Positions 38,605 to 47,121 of a stretch of DNA of 64,000 nt are shown here, piece after piece. The first letter of the stretch is position 1; each line of letters opens with the position of its first letter. Both the position numbers and the translations under genes were made by a program. This stretch comes from Capsulimonas corticalis (GTDB lineage: Bacteria > Armatimonadota > Armatimonadia > Armatimonadales > Capsulimonadaceae), in the NCBI RefSeq assembly GCF_003574315.2, contig NZ_AP025739.1, positions 4,464,001-4,528,000 of the forward strand, written 5' to 3'. The notes beneath the pieces are model-generated. The model saw only the letters and a list, made by a program, of their open reading frames with translations. It searched no databases and was not told the origin of the DNA.

Positions 38605-38811
38605 TTAGAAATTTTTGGCCTATTTTGCTTCGGGGATTGTACGAAATCGTACGTAAATTTTCGCGTAATAACCAGACAACGGTAGTATTTTCCAGAAAGG
38701 GCGTGGTATACTATCGCCGCTGCCAAACTTTCCCCGGTTTACAGATGGGGAATACACCGGCGGCCCCGCAAGGACTTTGAAAAATAGCATCGGTAATTTC
38801 TCTTCCGGCTC
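38605..38811. other. Intergenic stretch upstream of the tRNA cluster
   Basis: AT-richer than its surroundings. Besides an isolated plus-strand TATACT (38707-38712) with no clear -35, I see nothing conserved. An 85-codon plus-strand frame (38523-38780) runs through it but has no ribosome site and overlaps both promoters, so I do not call it. Confidence 0.5.
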
Positions 38812-38841
38812 TTGACAAATAACCTGCAAATCTCGTATAAT
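38812..38841 (+). promoter_or_regulatory. Promoter of the tRNA-Thr/Tyr/Thr-tuf operon
   Basis: Perfect TTGACA (38812-38817), 18-base spacer, perfect TATAAT (38836-38841); the first tRNA begins 28 bases further on. Confidence 0.9.
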
Positions 38842-38869
38842 ACAACCCGTGTTTCGCCCTGCTGACAGT

Positions 38870-38945
38870 GCCGAAGTAGCTCAGTTGGTAGAGCAGCTGT
38901 TTTGTAAACAGCGGGTCGCGGGTTCGAGTCCTGTCTTCGGCCCCA
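38870..38945 (+). tRNA. tRNA-Thr (anticodon TGT)
   Basis: 76 nt cloverleaf: acceptor GCCGAAG/CTTCGGC, anticodon loop TTTGTAA closed by GCTGT/ACAGC, T loop GGTTCGAGTC, discriminator C and encoded CCA. Confidence 0.96.
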
Positions 38946-39018
38946 TTGAGAACGCGCTCGATTTTGCGAAAGCAAAGTGGAGTAAGCTGGGCGAGACATT
39001 TTAGCCAAAACTGCATAT

Positions 39019-39104
39019 GGGTCGATGTCCGAGTGGCTAAAGGAGGCGGTCTGTAAAATCGTCGGCGCAAGCCTACACAAGTTCGAATCTTGTTCGGCCC
39101 ACCA
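39019..39104 (+). tRNA. tRNA-Tyr (anticodon GTA)
   Basis: 86 nt class II tRNA: acceptor GGGTCGA/TCGGCCC with one GU pair, anticodon loop CTGTAAA, long variable arm, T loop AGTTCGAATCT, discriminator A and encoded CCA. Confidence 0.95.
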
Positions 39105-39156
39105 GCACACGCCACGCCGTTTCAGAGTCTCAACTGATATCCCGGCGTGGCTCTTT

Positions 39157-39231
39157 GCCCACGTAGCTCAGTGGTAGAGCACTTCTTTGGTAAAGAAGAG
39201 GTCAAGGGTCCGATTCCCTTCGTGGGCCCCA
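39157..39231 (+). tRNA. tRNA-Thr (anticodon GGT)
   Basis: 75 nt cloverleaf: acceptor GCCCACG/CGTGGGC, anticodon loop TTGGTAA closed by CTTCT/AGAAG, discriminator C and encoded CCA. The order Thr-Tyr-Thr-tuf resembles the E. coli thrU-tyrU-glyT-thrT-tufB operon without tRNA-Gly. Confidence 0.95.
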
Positions 39232-39348
39232 GATAACATTTCGCATTATTCAGCCGCTGCCTGATGGCAAGCGGCGTTTCACATCCGGAGGCGCCTCTCA
39301 AAGCGACCGTTCTTGGATGGAAACCTTCAGAGAGGAAGCACACGCAAC

Positions 39349-40542
<1,194 letters not shown>

Positions 40543-40567
40543 TCCGTACGGACGATGACGGTCGGCG

Positions 40568-40595
40568 GCGGGGAGCCCCTCAAAAGGCTCCCCGC
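40568..40595 (+). terminator. Hairpin between tuf and rpmG
   Basis: Perfect 10-bp stem GCGGGGAGCC/GGCTCCCCGC with an 8-base loop, no T tract after it. Probably an mRNA 3' stabiliser or processing site rather than a full terminator, letting rpmG be read through. Confidence 0.5.
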
Positions 40596-40612
40596 GCCGC
40601 TAGGATACTGTT

Positions 40613-40774
40613 ATGGCAAACGAAGCACGAGTGATAGTCAACTTGGCGTGTACGGAGTGCAAAGAGCGCACCTACGCCACCACGAAGAACAAGCGCAAGC
40701 ATCCTGAGCGCCTGGAACTGAATAAGTTCTGCCCCCGCTGCCGCGCCCACAAGCTTCATCGCGAAGCGAAATAG
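40613..40774 (+). CDS. rpmG: 50S ribosomal protein L33
   Basis: 53 residues, short enough to be missed by length filters. Sequence begins [20 protein letters not shown], has the [19 protein letters not shown] block and a C-terminal HKLHREAK. Four Cys in two pairs (CTEC and CPRC) make it the zinc-binding form of L33. AGGA lies 7 bases before the ATG. rpmG before tRNA-Trp and secE-nusG is a common order; here secE and nusG do not follow. Confidence 0.95.
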   Translation: MANEARVIVNLACTECKERTYATTKNKRKHPERLELNKFCPRCRAHKLHREAK

Positions 40775-40836
40775 TCGAGTTCGGCCTGTTCGCCCTTGGC
40801 GCATAGGCCCCTCTCTTCTCACAATTTGATTGTTTT

Positions 40837-40912
40837 GGGGGTATGGCTCAGTTGGTAGAGCGTTGGTCTCCAAAACCGAAGGTCCCGGGTTCGAGTCCTG
40901 GTGCCCCCGCCA
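40837..40912 (+). tRNA. tRNA-Trp (anticodon CCA)
   Basis: 76 nt cloverleaf: acceptor GGGGGTA/TGCCCCC, anticodon loop CTCCAAA closed by TTGGT/ACCGA, T arm CCGGGTTCGAGTCCTGG, discriminator G and encoded CCA. Followed immediately by a terminator. Confidence 0.96.
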
Positions 40913-40917
40913 CAAGA

Positions 40918-40951
40918 AAATCCGGTCACGCATTTGCGTGACCGGATTTTT
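40918..40951 (+). terminator. Rho-independent terminator after tRNA-Trp
   Basis: AAATCCGGTCACGC pairs with GCGTGACCGGATTT over an ATTT loop, followed by TTGTCTT. Ends the tuf operon before the lipoprotein gene. Confidence 0.9.
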
Positions 40952-41040
40952 GTCTTTGTGGCGCGCGGACGCTGGGGCGGTCATCCCCACGTACGTCCGT
41001 TCGGAAGGAATATCCGGCGAGCGGGGGGAATCTCTTCTCC

Positions 41041-41742
41041 ATGATAAGGAAGTCTGCCTGCATGTCGCTCACGGCTTTGAGCGCTCTTGTGTTGATGGTG
41101 AGCTCCGCGGGATGCCGCCGCCACCGGTCCGTCAATCTGGAGGACGGCGCGGCCGTGCGGATCATCAACGCGGTGTCGGGGTCGGAGGAGCTGACGCTGT
41201 CGGTGAACGATCGGGACGCCTGGCATGGGAACCGTTTCCGGAGCACATCCGGATACCGGGGAACGGAGCCGGGCAATTACTCCATCTCCATGGCGACCAA
41301 CGCCGCTCAGGCCGGGACAAGCTCCAGCGTTCCGATTCGATTGGAAAAGGGCGGCGTGTATACGGTCGTTGCGGTCGATCCCAAGCACGACGGCGATCCG
41401 CTCCGCACGCTGATCTGGAAAGAGGATCGCGGGACTCCGGTCCCGCAGGATCAGGCGCGCGTGCTGTTTGTCCACGCCGGTCCGGATCTCGGCCCGCTGG
41501 CGTTTCTCGTCAACAACATCGTCGCCGCCGACGCCACGCGCTTCGCGCACAAGAGCGACCCGATGCTGCTGAACGCGGGAACATATTCCTTCAAAGTCAT
41601 CGCCGCCGAGAGCGACGATGTGCGCCCCGTGATCGGCCCCGTTGATGTCCGTCTCGAGGGCGGTCGCTCGTACACGATCATCGCGATGGGGCGAAAATCT
41701 ACCAATTCGCTGGCTCTAGAAGCTTACAGCGACCGCTTCTAA
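41041..41742 (+). CDS. DUF4397-like lipoprotein
   Basis: 233 residues. Signal peptide with lipobox: hydrophobic SLTALSALVLMV then SSAGC, Cys25 as the lipidated residue. The mature part has two repeats of the type AAVRIINAVSGSEELTLSVN ... YTVVAVD and ARVLFVHAGPDLGPLAFLVN ... YTIIAMG, characteristic of DUF4397 beta-sandwich domains. Function unknown; likely envelope-anchored. GGGGGAA precedes the ATG. Occupies the place after tRNA-Trp where secE-nusG usually are. Confidence 0.78.
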   Translation: MIRKSACMSLTALSALVLMVSSAGCRRHRSVNLEDGAAVRIINAVSGSEELTLSVNDRDAWHGNRFRSTSGYRGTEPGNYSISMATNAAQAGTSSSVPIRLEKGGVYTVVAVDPKHDGDPLRTLIWKEDRGTPVPQDQARVLFVHAGPDLGPLAFLVNNIVAADATRFAHKSDPMLLNAGTYSFKVIAAESDDVRPVIGPVDVRLEGGRSYTIIAMGRKSTNSLALEAYSDRF

Positions 41743-41744
41743 AA

Positions 41745-41790
41745 CTCAAACGCCCCCGCGCCCACTAGGGGCCGGGGGCGTTTGAATTTT
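41745..41790. terminator. Bidirectional terminator
   Basis: CAAACGCCCCCG (41747-41758) pairs with CGGGGGCGTTTG (41773-41784), with a smaller inner stem. TTGAATTTT follows on the plus strand and TTTTAG-like bases on the minus strand; it serves the convergent lipoprotein and 41794 genes. Confidence 0.8.
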
Positions 41791-41793
41791 GAA

Positions 41794-42096
41794 TTACTTA
41801 CCGCGTTCGATCCAGTCGCACACGCGGCGGTAGGCCGTGGTGAGATAGTCGGACATCAGCTCCTCGCGGCGGCCGTTATAGTAGTACTTGACGCACTCGC
41901 CCAGCGGCTCTTCCGGGTTGCCGATCGCGTAGGTGGCGATCTCGCGCGGCAGAACCAGTTTGCGGTTGTTGTTTTGATCGATTGCGACGAAGTCCGCCTT
42001 GAAGATCTTGTCCGTGTCCTTGAAGTTTTCGTTCCAGGTCATCGTGACATCGTAGCTGCGGCCGTCGATGCAGTGATAGCTGCTCTTCTTTTCCAT
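41794..42096 (-). CDS. Hypothetical protein, 100 residues
   Basis: Small soluble, charged protein with a good GGGAGAG ribosome site before the ATG. Visible features: Cys in YHCIDG and GECVKYYY, a Lys/Asp-rich stretch, and a C-terminal amphipathic helix (LTTAYRRVCDWIERG). No signal or membrane segment and no family I recognise. AT-richer codons than neighbours. Convergent with the lipoprotein gene and upstream of the CoA-binding gene. Confidence 0.7.
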   Translation of the reverse strand: MEKKSSYHCIDGRSYDVTMTWNENFKDTDKIFKADFVAIDQNNNRKLVLPREIATYAIGNPEEPLGECVKYYYNGRREELMSDYLTTAYRRVCDWIERGK

Positions 42097-42141
42097 ATCT
42101 CTCCCGTCACCTCGTTGTTTTAAAATATCAAAATTGCAATA

Positions 42142-42546
42142 TTAATGTTTGCGTGTTTTGAGCATCACTAGAATGCAGGGGCCGCCCGCGACGGCTGTCG
42201 CGTTGGCCTCTTCGCACAGCGCGATCGCCTTCGGAGATTCCGCGCCGGGCTGCATCCAGATCTTGCCAATTCCGCGCGCCAGGGCTTCCGCCACGCCCGC
42301 TTCGGTCACTGGGGGAGGCGTGATGAACACCGCGACTTCCGCGTCCGCCGGCGCCTCGGAGAGGCTGGGGTAGCAGGGAACTCCGTCGATGTCCGCAGCG
42401 TTAGGATTGATAGGATACACGCTTTTGCCGTCGTTTTTCAGCGCATGAAAGACCATGCTGCCGTACTTCTCGGGATTGCGTGAGGCTCCGGCCACCGCGA
42501 ACGTGTGCGACGTCAGAATGCTGTCGATTTCTTCGATGGTGTTCAT
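42142..42546 (-). CDS. CoA-binding domain protein (YccU-like)
   Basis: 134 residues. Rossmann-type CoA-binding fold: FAVAGASRNPEKYGSMVFHAL, VYPINPNAADIDGVPCYPSL, VAVFITPPPVTEAGVAEAL and KIWMQPGAES, matching the small single-domain proteins related to the succinyl-CoA ligase alpha N-terminus. Cellular role unclear; protein acyl/CoA binding likely. Divergent from the tRNA-Leu promoter. Confidence 0.9.
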   Translation of the reverse strand: MNTIEEIDSILTSHTFAVAGASRNPEKYGSMVFHALKNDGKSVYPINPNAADIDGVPCYPSLSEAPADAEVAVFITPPPVTEAGVAEALARGIGKIWMQPGAESPKAIALCEEANATAVAGGPCILVMLKTRKH

Positions 42547-42624
42547 AAGGATGCTCGGCGATTTATGGCATTATGTTAGCCTTTTTGGAGGCCGATTGTC
42601 AAGGCGCGCAACTGTGAGGCGGGT

Positions 42625-42654
42625 TTGACTTCGCTCGGGCTCGTATGCTATACT
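42625..42654 (+). promoter_or_regulatory. Promoter of tRNA-Leu (and probably lpd)
   Basis: TTGACT (42625-42630), 18-base spacer, TATACT (42649-42654); the mature tRNA begins 14 bases later. No terminator lies between the tRNA and lpd, so cotranscription is likely. Confidence 0.85.
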
Positions 42655-42667
42655 GATTGGCGTAAAC

Positions 42668-42751
42668 GCCCGGGTGGTGAAATGGCAGACACAGGGGACT
42701 TAAAATCCCCCGGGGCAACCCGTGCGGGTTCGAGTCCCGCCCTGGGCACCA
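42668..42751 (+). tRNA. tRNA-Leu (anticodon TAA)
   Basis: 84 nt class II tRNA: acceptor GCCCGGG/CCTGGGC (one GU pair), anticodon loop CTTAAAA closed by GGGGA/TCCCC, variable arm CGGGGCAACCCG, discriminator A and encoded CCA. Confidence 0.96.
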
Positions 42752-42829
42752 TCGTGTTTTCGACTACGGCGCCGGCGGACATTGAATGTTTCCGGCGCCG
42801 ATTTTCCGTGCGGACATAAGGATACGAAA

Positions 42830-44293
42830 ATGGCGCAGTATGATGTCGATGTGATTGTGATTGGCGGCGGCCCCGGCGGATACCCCGCCGCGATTAAGGC
42901 CGCGCAGCTGGGCGGGAAGGTCGTTTGTATCGATTTCGATAAGGCGGGCGGCACCTGTCTGAACTGGGGATGTATCCCGACGAAGACGATCATCGGCTCC
43001 GTCGCCGCGCTGGATCAGGCCAAGCATGCGGCCGACTTCGGCCTGACCCTCGGCGAGGTCGGCTACGACTTCGGCAAAGTCATGGCGCGCAAGGATAAAG
43101 TCGTCACCACGCTCGTGGGCGGCGTCGAGTTTCTGCTGAAAAAGAACAAGGTCCGATTTATCGGCGGCAAGGGCAAGCTGCTGGACGCGCATACGGTCGA
43201 AGTGACGGCGCACGACGGTACGGTGGAGAAGATCACCACGGCGTCGATCATTCTCGCCACGGGCAGCGTTCCCGCCGCTCTGCCGATCCCCGGCCTGGAC
43301 CAGGGCGGCGCCGACTCGGATGTCTTTATCGATAACCGGGAAGCGCGCAAGCGCCGCGGCGAAGGCAAGCTGGGCGGCACTGCGGTCTGGACCAGCAACG
43401 AAGCCGTTTCGGCGACCGAGCTTCCGAAGCGTCTGGCGGTCATGGGCAGCGGCGCCGTCGGAACCGAGTTCGCTTACGCGTATCGCGGTCTGGGCGCGGA
43501 AGTTACGCTGATCGAGCTGATGCCGACCATTCTGCCGACCATCGACCCGGAGATCTCGGGCGAATTGCACAAACTGCTGACGAAGTCCGGCATCAAGGTC
43601 ATGACCAGCACCAAGGTCGTGGCGGTGGATGTCGCAGGCCGCAAGCTGAAGTATATCAGCGAAAAGGACGGCGACGGCGAGCTGGAGTTCGATAAGCTGC
43701 TGGTGGCCGTGGGCCGCGCGCCCTACACCAACGGTCTGGGCCTGGAGAACGCCGGTATCGCGATGGACCGCCGCAAGATCATCTCGGATTCGTTCCTGCG
43801 CACCAACGTTCCGAACATCTACGCGATCGGCGACGCCGCCGGCGGCGGCCTCGCGCACGTCGCGACCCGCGAAGGTGAAGTCGCGGCTGAGAACGCGATG
43901 GGACACAATGTCGAGATGGACCGCCGCGCCATCCCCGCCTGCGTCTACACGGAGCCGGAGATCGCCGTGACGGGCCTCACCGAGAAGGAAGCGCGCGAAC
44001 AGGGCTACGACGTCAAGGTCGGTAAGTTCACCTTCAAGGCGCTCGGCAAGGCGATGGCGATCAACGAGAACGTCGGTCTGGTCAAGATCGTCACCGACGC
44101 CAAGTACGGCGAGATCCTCGGCGCGCACATCGTCGGCCCGCACGCCACGGACCTGATCCACGAAGTCTGCGTGTCGATCAAGCTGGAATCGACGATTGAA
44201 GAACTGATGCACACCATCCACGGCCACCCGACGCTGTCGGAAGCGGTCATGGAAGCGGCCCAGGACGTCAAGGGCGAAAGCGTCCACAAGTAA
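42830..44293 (+). CDS. lpdA: Dihydrolipoyl dehydrogenase (E3)
   Basis: 487 residues. FAD/NAD flavoprotein reoxidising lipoamide of 2-oxoacid dehydrogenases and the glycine cleavage system. FAD loop VIVIGGGPGGYPAA, redox disulfide GGTCLNWGCIPTK, NAD site VMGSGAVGTEFAY, FAD motif YAIGDAAGGGLAH and the C-terminal HxxxxE as HGHPTLSEAVME. Start ATG 42830 has AAGGA ahead; the longer frame would run into tRNA-Leu. No E1/E2 genes are adjacent. Confidence 0.96.
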   Translation: MAQYDVDVIVIGGGPGGYPAAIKAAQLGGKVVCIDFDKAGGTCLNWGCIPTKTIIGSVAALDQAKHAADFGLTLGEVGYDFGKVMARKDKVVTTLVGGVEFLLKKNKVRFIGGKGKLLDAHTVEVTAHDGTVEKITTASIILATGSVPAALPIPGLDQGGADSDVFIDNREARKRRGEGKLGGTAVWTSNEAVSATELPKRLAVMGSGAVGTEFAYAYRGLGAEVTLIELMPTILPTIDPEISGELHKLLTKSGIKVMTSTKVVAVDVAGRKLKYISEKDGDGELEFDKLLVAVGRAPYTNGLGLENAGIAMDRRKIISDSFLRTNVPNIYAIGDAAGGGLAHVATREGEVAAENAMGHNVEMDRRAIPACVYTEPEIAVTGLTEKEAREQGYDVKVGKFTFKALGKAMAINENVGLVKIVTDAKYGEILGAHIVGPHATDLIHEVCVSIKLESTIEELMHTIHGHPTLSEAVMEAAQDVKGESVHK

Positions 44294-44312
44294 GTACGTT
44301 TGGGCATTCACG

Positions 44313-44351
44313 AAAAACGCCGATCCTCGCTATGGGGATCGGCGTTTTTTT
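44313..44351 (+). terminator. Rho-independent terminator after lpdA
   Basis: AAAAACGCCGATCC pairs with GGATCGGCGTTTTT over a short loop and ends in a seven-T run: a strong terminator. Confidence 0.92.
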
Positions 44352-44356
44352 CTCTA

Positions 44357-44650
44357 TGCAAACCCAACCCGGCCTTCGGGTGCTCCCGGGCAAACCCACC
44401 CCCGGCCTTCGGCCGACCCCTCCCGGGCAAACCCACCCCGGCCCTTGGCCGACCCCTCCCGGGCAAACCCACCCCGGCCCTTCGGGCCACCCCTCCCGCC
44501 GACGGGAAGGGTTATTTCAGAGTGTGTTATCGCAGGCAGCTTCTGTAAGAGGCAATCCTACCAACCCTTCCCGTCGCGGGAGGGGTGGCGCGAAGCGCCG
44601 GGGTGGGTTTGCCACGGAGGGGGCGCCCAAAGGCCGGGGGTAGGTCACCC
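44357..44650. repeat. Palindromic repeat, family A copy 4
   Basis: Left side has four degenerate units of GGCAAACCCACCCCGGCC (44358-44510), core ~44511-44562 (CAGAGTGTGTTATCGCAGG, CTTCTGTAAGAGGCAATCC), and right-hand complementary units to ~44650. Same orientation as copy 2 and the most expanded copy: the tandem units differ in number between copies, the core does not. Confidence 0.88.
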
Positions 44651-44712
44651 GGGAACGGTCGCGCGAAGGCCGAGGGGCACCAAAGGGCGTCGGTAGGAAC
44701 GGTGCGCCGCGC

Positions 44713-45714
44713 TTACGACGGCGCGGTTACCGGCGGTGTGTTGGGAACGGGCGTCGCGGCTGGCGGGGGCGCTTTCGGGGCGGTTTCCGGCAGGAGCTGA
44801 AGCCGCAGGTCTCGGCAGATATCGCCGAGCTGCCGCAGTTCCGCCTGCGTCATCAATCGGCTCGTCTTGCTCGCCTGCGCGGTCTGCACCAGGAACTTGT
44901 TCAGCGCGGCCTTGAGGTTTTGCTGCTCGGGCGAGGGCTTGTCCGGGTAGCGCAGTACAAGCCAATCGCGCATGCCGCGCAGGTCGGCTGAGATTTCGGA
45001 GAGCGGGGGAAGCAGGTCCGGCATCTGCTGCTGCGCGGCGATCTCCGCCAGTCCCGAAATCAGCCCTTCCGCATACCAGACTTTGCCGGCGGCTGAGACA
45101 CTGGGCGAAGCGATCCACTTTTTGATCGCGGGATCTTCCGACAATCCCGACAGCCGTTCAAACTCATTGAGCGACGCCAGCGCCTGCCCGGCGTCTGGAC
45201 TTTGCAGCGCGACGTCGCGCGCTTCCCCCGACATCACCAGAGGCTTGCTGAGGCGCTCCACGGCGCTCGCAATCGTCGCGGTCGCCTTCGGGGTCGCGTG
45301 GAGGTTTCGCATCGTCGTGAGGGCGTCTGTGAAGCTTTCTTTCGACATCTCCCGGTTGCGCTCGGCGACCGGCAGCAGATTTCCCAATTCCTGCATCGCC
45401 TTCGTCTTATCCTTGATCTTCGAAATCGCGGTCGCCTTCTTGGCAAGCTCGGCGTACGAAAACGCCGCCTTCGCCAGCGAGTAGCCAAACGCAAAATATT
45501 GGCGCTCCGAGTTCGTCACCGACAGCGGCGGCGCCGGCGCGGCGTCCGGCGGCGTGACCGGCAAGGGCGTCGGCGTCCCGGGCGGAACGATGGGAGCAGG
45601 GGCGTTCTTGGGATCGGTCGTCGGATTGGCGGGAACCGCCGGCGTGATCTGCGCGGAAAGGGGGTGTGAAGCGGCCAGCAGGCAGAGCATAGCCAGCGAC
45701 GGGGCAATTTTCAT
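44713..45714 (-). CDS. Secreted hypothetical protein, Pro-rich ends
   Basis: 333 residues from ATG 45714 (an upstream in-frame start lacks a signal). Signal peptide KIAPSLAMLCLLAASHPLSAQ with a probable SAQ cut, then a ~45-residue Pro/Ala/Thr linker, a mainly alpha-helical body (about 70-300) with many Ala/Leu/Glu heptads, and a Pro-rich C-terminus. Probably periplasmic. No family recognised. Its 5' side abuts hairpin B3 and the parB 3' end; it may be read through from parB. Confidence 0.7.
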   Translation of the reverse strand: MKIAPSLAMLCLLAASHPLSAQITPAVPANPTTDPKNAPAPIVPPGTPTPLPVTPPDAAPAPPLSVTNSERQYFAFGYSLAKAAFSYAELAKKATAISKIKDKTKAMQELGNLLPVAERNREMSKESFTDALTTMRNLHATPKATATIASAVERLSKPLVMSGEARDVALQSPDAGQALASLNEFERLSGLSEDPAIKKWIASPSVSAAGKVWYAEGLISGLAEIAAQQQMPDLLPPLSEISADLRGMRDWLVLRYPDKPSPEQQNLKAALNKFLVQTAQASKTSRLMTQAELRQLGDICRDLRLQLLPETAPKAPPPAATPVPNTPPVTAPS

Positions 45715-45753
45715 GCCCCAGTTTAGCAAAAGGGGATGTGGGATGTCAAGCGG

Positions 45754-45806
45754 AGCCCTCACCCTCGTTCCCTCTCCTCCGGGAGAGGGAACGAGGGTGA
45801 GGGACT
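45754..45806. repeat. Short family-B-like hairpin
   Basis: Perfect 22-bp stem (45756-45777 with 45782-45803), loop of 4, made of CCCTCACCC and CCCTCTCC words shared with family B copies 1 and 2 but lacking their middle. It ends 2 bases from the parB stop and could act as its terminator or as a 3' stabiliser. Confidence 0.75.
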
Positions 45807-45807
45807 C

Positions 45808-46998
45808 CTACGCCGCCACCTTCAGCGTCTTTACCGCCTGCGCGTCGTACTTGGGTTTGTAATCCGGGCATTTGTAGCTCTTGGAGTACTCCTTCGGATT
45901 CTCCGCCTCCGCCACATAGATCTGCGCGCTGGTGACGCCGCACTTTTCGGCGGCGCGGTCGTAGTTGCCGCAGTCGTAGCAGCGGCGCAGGATGGACCAG
46001 CAGACGGAGCAGCGCTGGCTGCCGACGAGTTCGACGCGGCCGCACAGGGGGCAGTGAATATAGGTCTCCTGGAAGCCGAAATCCTTGGACTTGAGCGCGA
46101 GACGGACTTTGCGGTTGAACTCGTCCAGACCGCGCTGGAGCTCGGCGCAGGTGGCGAGCATCTGGTTCATCTGCACGGCGGAAAGGTATTCTATCACGCG
46201 CTCGTCGAGCAGGTCGTTGAGCTGTGTGCCGATCTTGTCGATCGCCTTCATATGCTGCTCGGCGGTCTGCGGCTTGTACGGCTTCGCTTTCTCGGCGCGG
46301 ACGCCCATGGTTTTGAGCAACTGATCGGTGATCTGGATCGGGACGCGCAGGAACGCCTCGCGCTTTTCGGGGTACTTGTTGATCGCGTCGATCACTTTCT
46401 CCGTATCGCCGAGGTTGAGCTTTTCGGTTTTGATCTTCTCGACAAGGCGCTTCTGAGTCGCGGGATCGTGGTTCAGGGCCGCCATTGCCCGGGCGTGGCC
46501 TTCGGAGAGGACGACCTGTCCGGGGATCGCGCGCATCGCCAGCTCGTTTTGTACGAAGAGGGGAAGCTCCAGAAGCTCCAGAGATCGGCGCAGAGTCGTC
46601 TCGGAGACGCCCAGCGTCTTGCCGCACTTTTCCCACGACATAAACGTCAGCAGGCCCTGAATGGCGCGCGCTTTTTCGATTGGGTTCAGGTCCTCGCGCT
46701 GGAAGTTCTCCAGCAGGGCGTCGGCCTGGGCGTCCTCGTCGCTCATCTCCTTGATAACGGCGGGAATGGTCGCCATTCCCGCCAGCCGCGAGGCGCGGTA
46801 GCGGCGTTCGCCCATCACGATCTGGAACTTGTCCGATCCATCCGGCCCTTTGAACGGGCGGACGACAATCGGCTCCAGCACGCCGCGCTCTTTGATGGAG
46901 GCGGCGAGCTCTTCCAGGCTCTCTTGATAAAAGGACTTCCGCGGCTGTCCCTCGTTGGTAAGGATCTGATCCAGCGGAACATTCTGAACGTTAGTCAT
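45808..46998 (-). CDS. ParB/Spo0J-family protein with cysteine-rich C-terminus
   Basis: 396 residues. ParB nuclease-like/CTPase domain (about 5-105) with ERGVLEPIVVRPF, GERRYRAS (63-70) and ENFQREDLNPIEKA; HTH ~120-145; helical linker; then a C-terminal region with Cys pairs at 316/319, 330/333 and 340/343 plus C353, an apparent zinc ribbon or double finger in place of the usual dimerisation helices. No parA is adjacent and I see no parS-like palindrome, so it may be a Noc-like or transcriptional ParB. It lies downstream of the SEDS-PBP fusion gene on the same strand. Confidence 0.85.
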   Translation of the reverse strand: MTNVQNVPLDQILTNEGQPRKSFYQESLEELAASIKERGVLEPIVVRPFKGPDGSDKFQIVMGERRYRASRLAGMATIPAVIKEMSDEDAQADALLENFQREDLNPIEKARAIQGLLTFMSWEKCGKTLGVSETTLRRSLELLELPLFVQNELAMRAIPGQVVLSEGHARAMAALNHDPATQKRLVEKIKTEKLNLGDTEKVIDAINKYPEKREAFLRVPIQITDQLLKTMGVRAEKAKPYKPQTAEQHMKAIDKIGTQLNDLLDERVIEYLSAVQMNQMLATCAELQRGLDEFNRKVRLALKSKDFGFQETYIHCPLCGRVELVGSQRCSVCWSILRRCYDCGNYDRAAEKCGVTSAQIYVAEAENPKEYSKSYKCPDYKPKYDAQAVKTLKVAA

Positions 46999-47121
46999 CG
47001 TGAGGGCTCTCCGGGCCTAGCAATCAATACTTTTGCGCCGCGTGTTATCTGCGGTTCGCCTGCTTTGATTGTCGGCGGAATGAGCCGGATTCTCAATCCT
47101 GGTAACGTTACCGATTCCCCA

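Noticed and set aside
38523-38780. 85-codon plus-strand ORF
   Set aside because: Runs through two promoters, has no ribosome site, and its composition is unlike neighbouring coding sequence.
40568-40595. Full terminator between tuf and rpmG
   Set aside because: Strong stem but no T tract; kept only as a hairpin feature, since rpmG has no promoter of its own that I can see.
44357-44650. CRISPR-like array from repeated units
   Set aside because: Units are GC-rich, unequal in spacing and flank a palindromic core; there are no uniform spacers or cas genes.
44585-45118. ORFs inside and beside repeat A4
   Set aside because: Arg/Pro/Ala-rich, no ribosome site, opposite or within the secreted-protein gene and the repeat.
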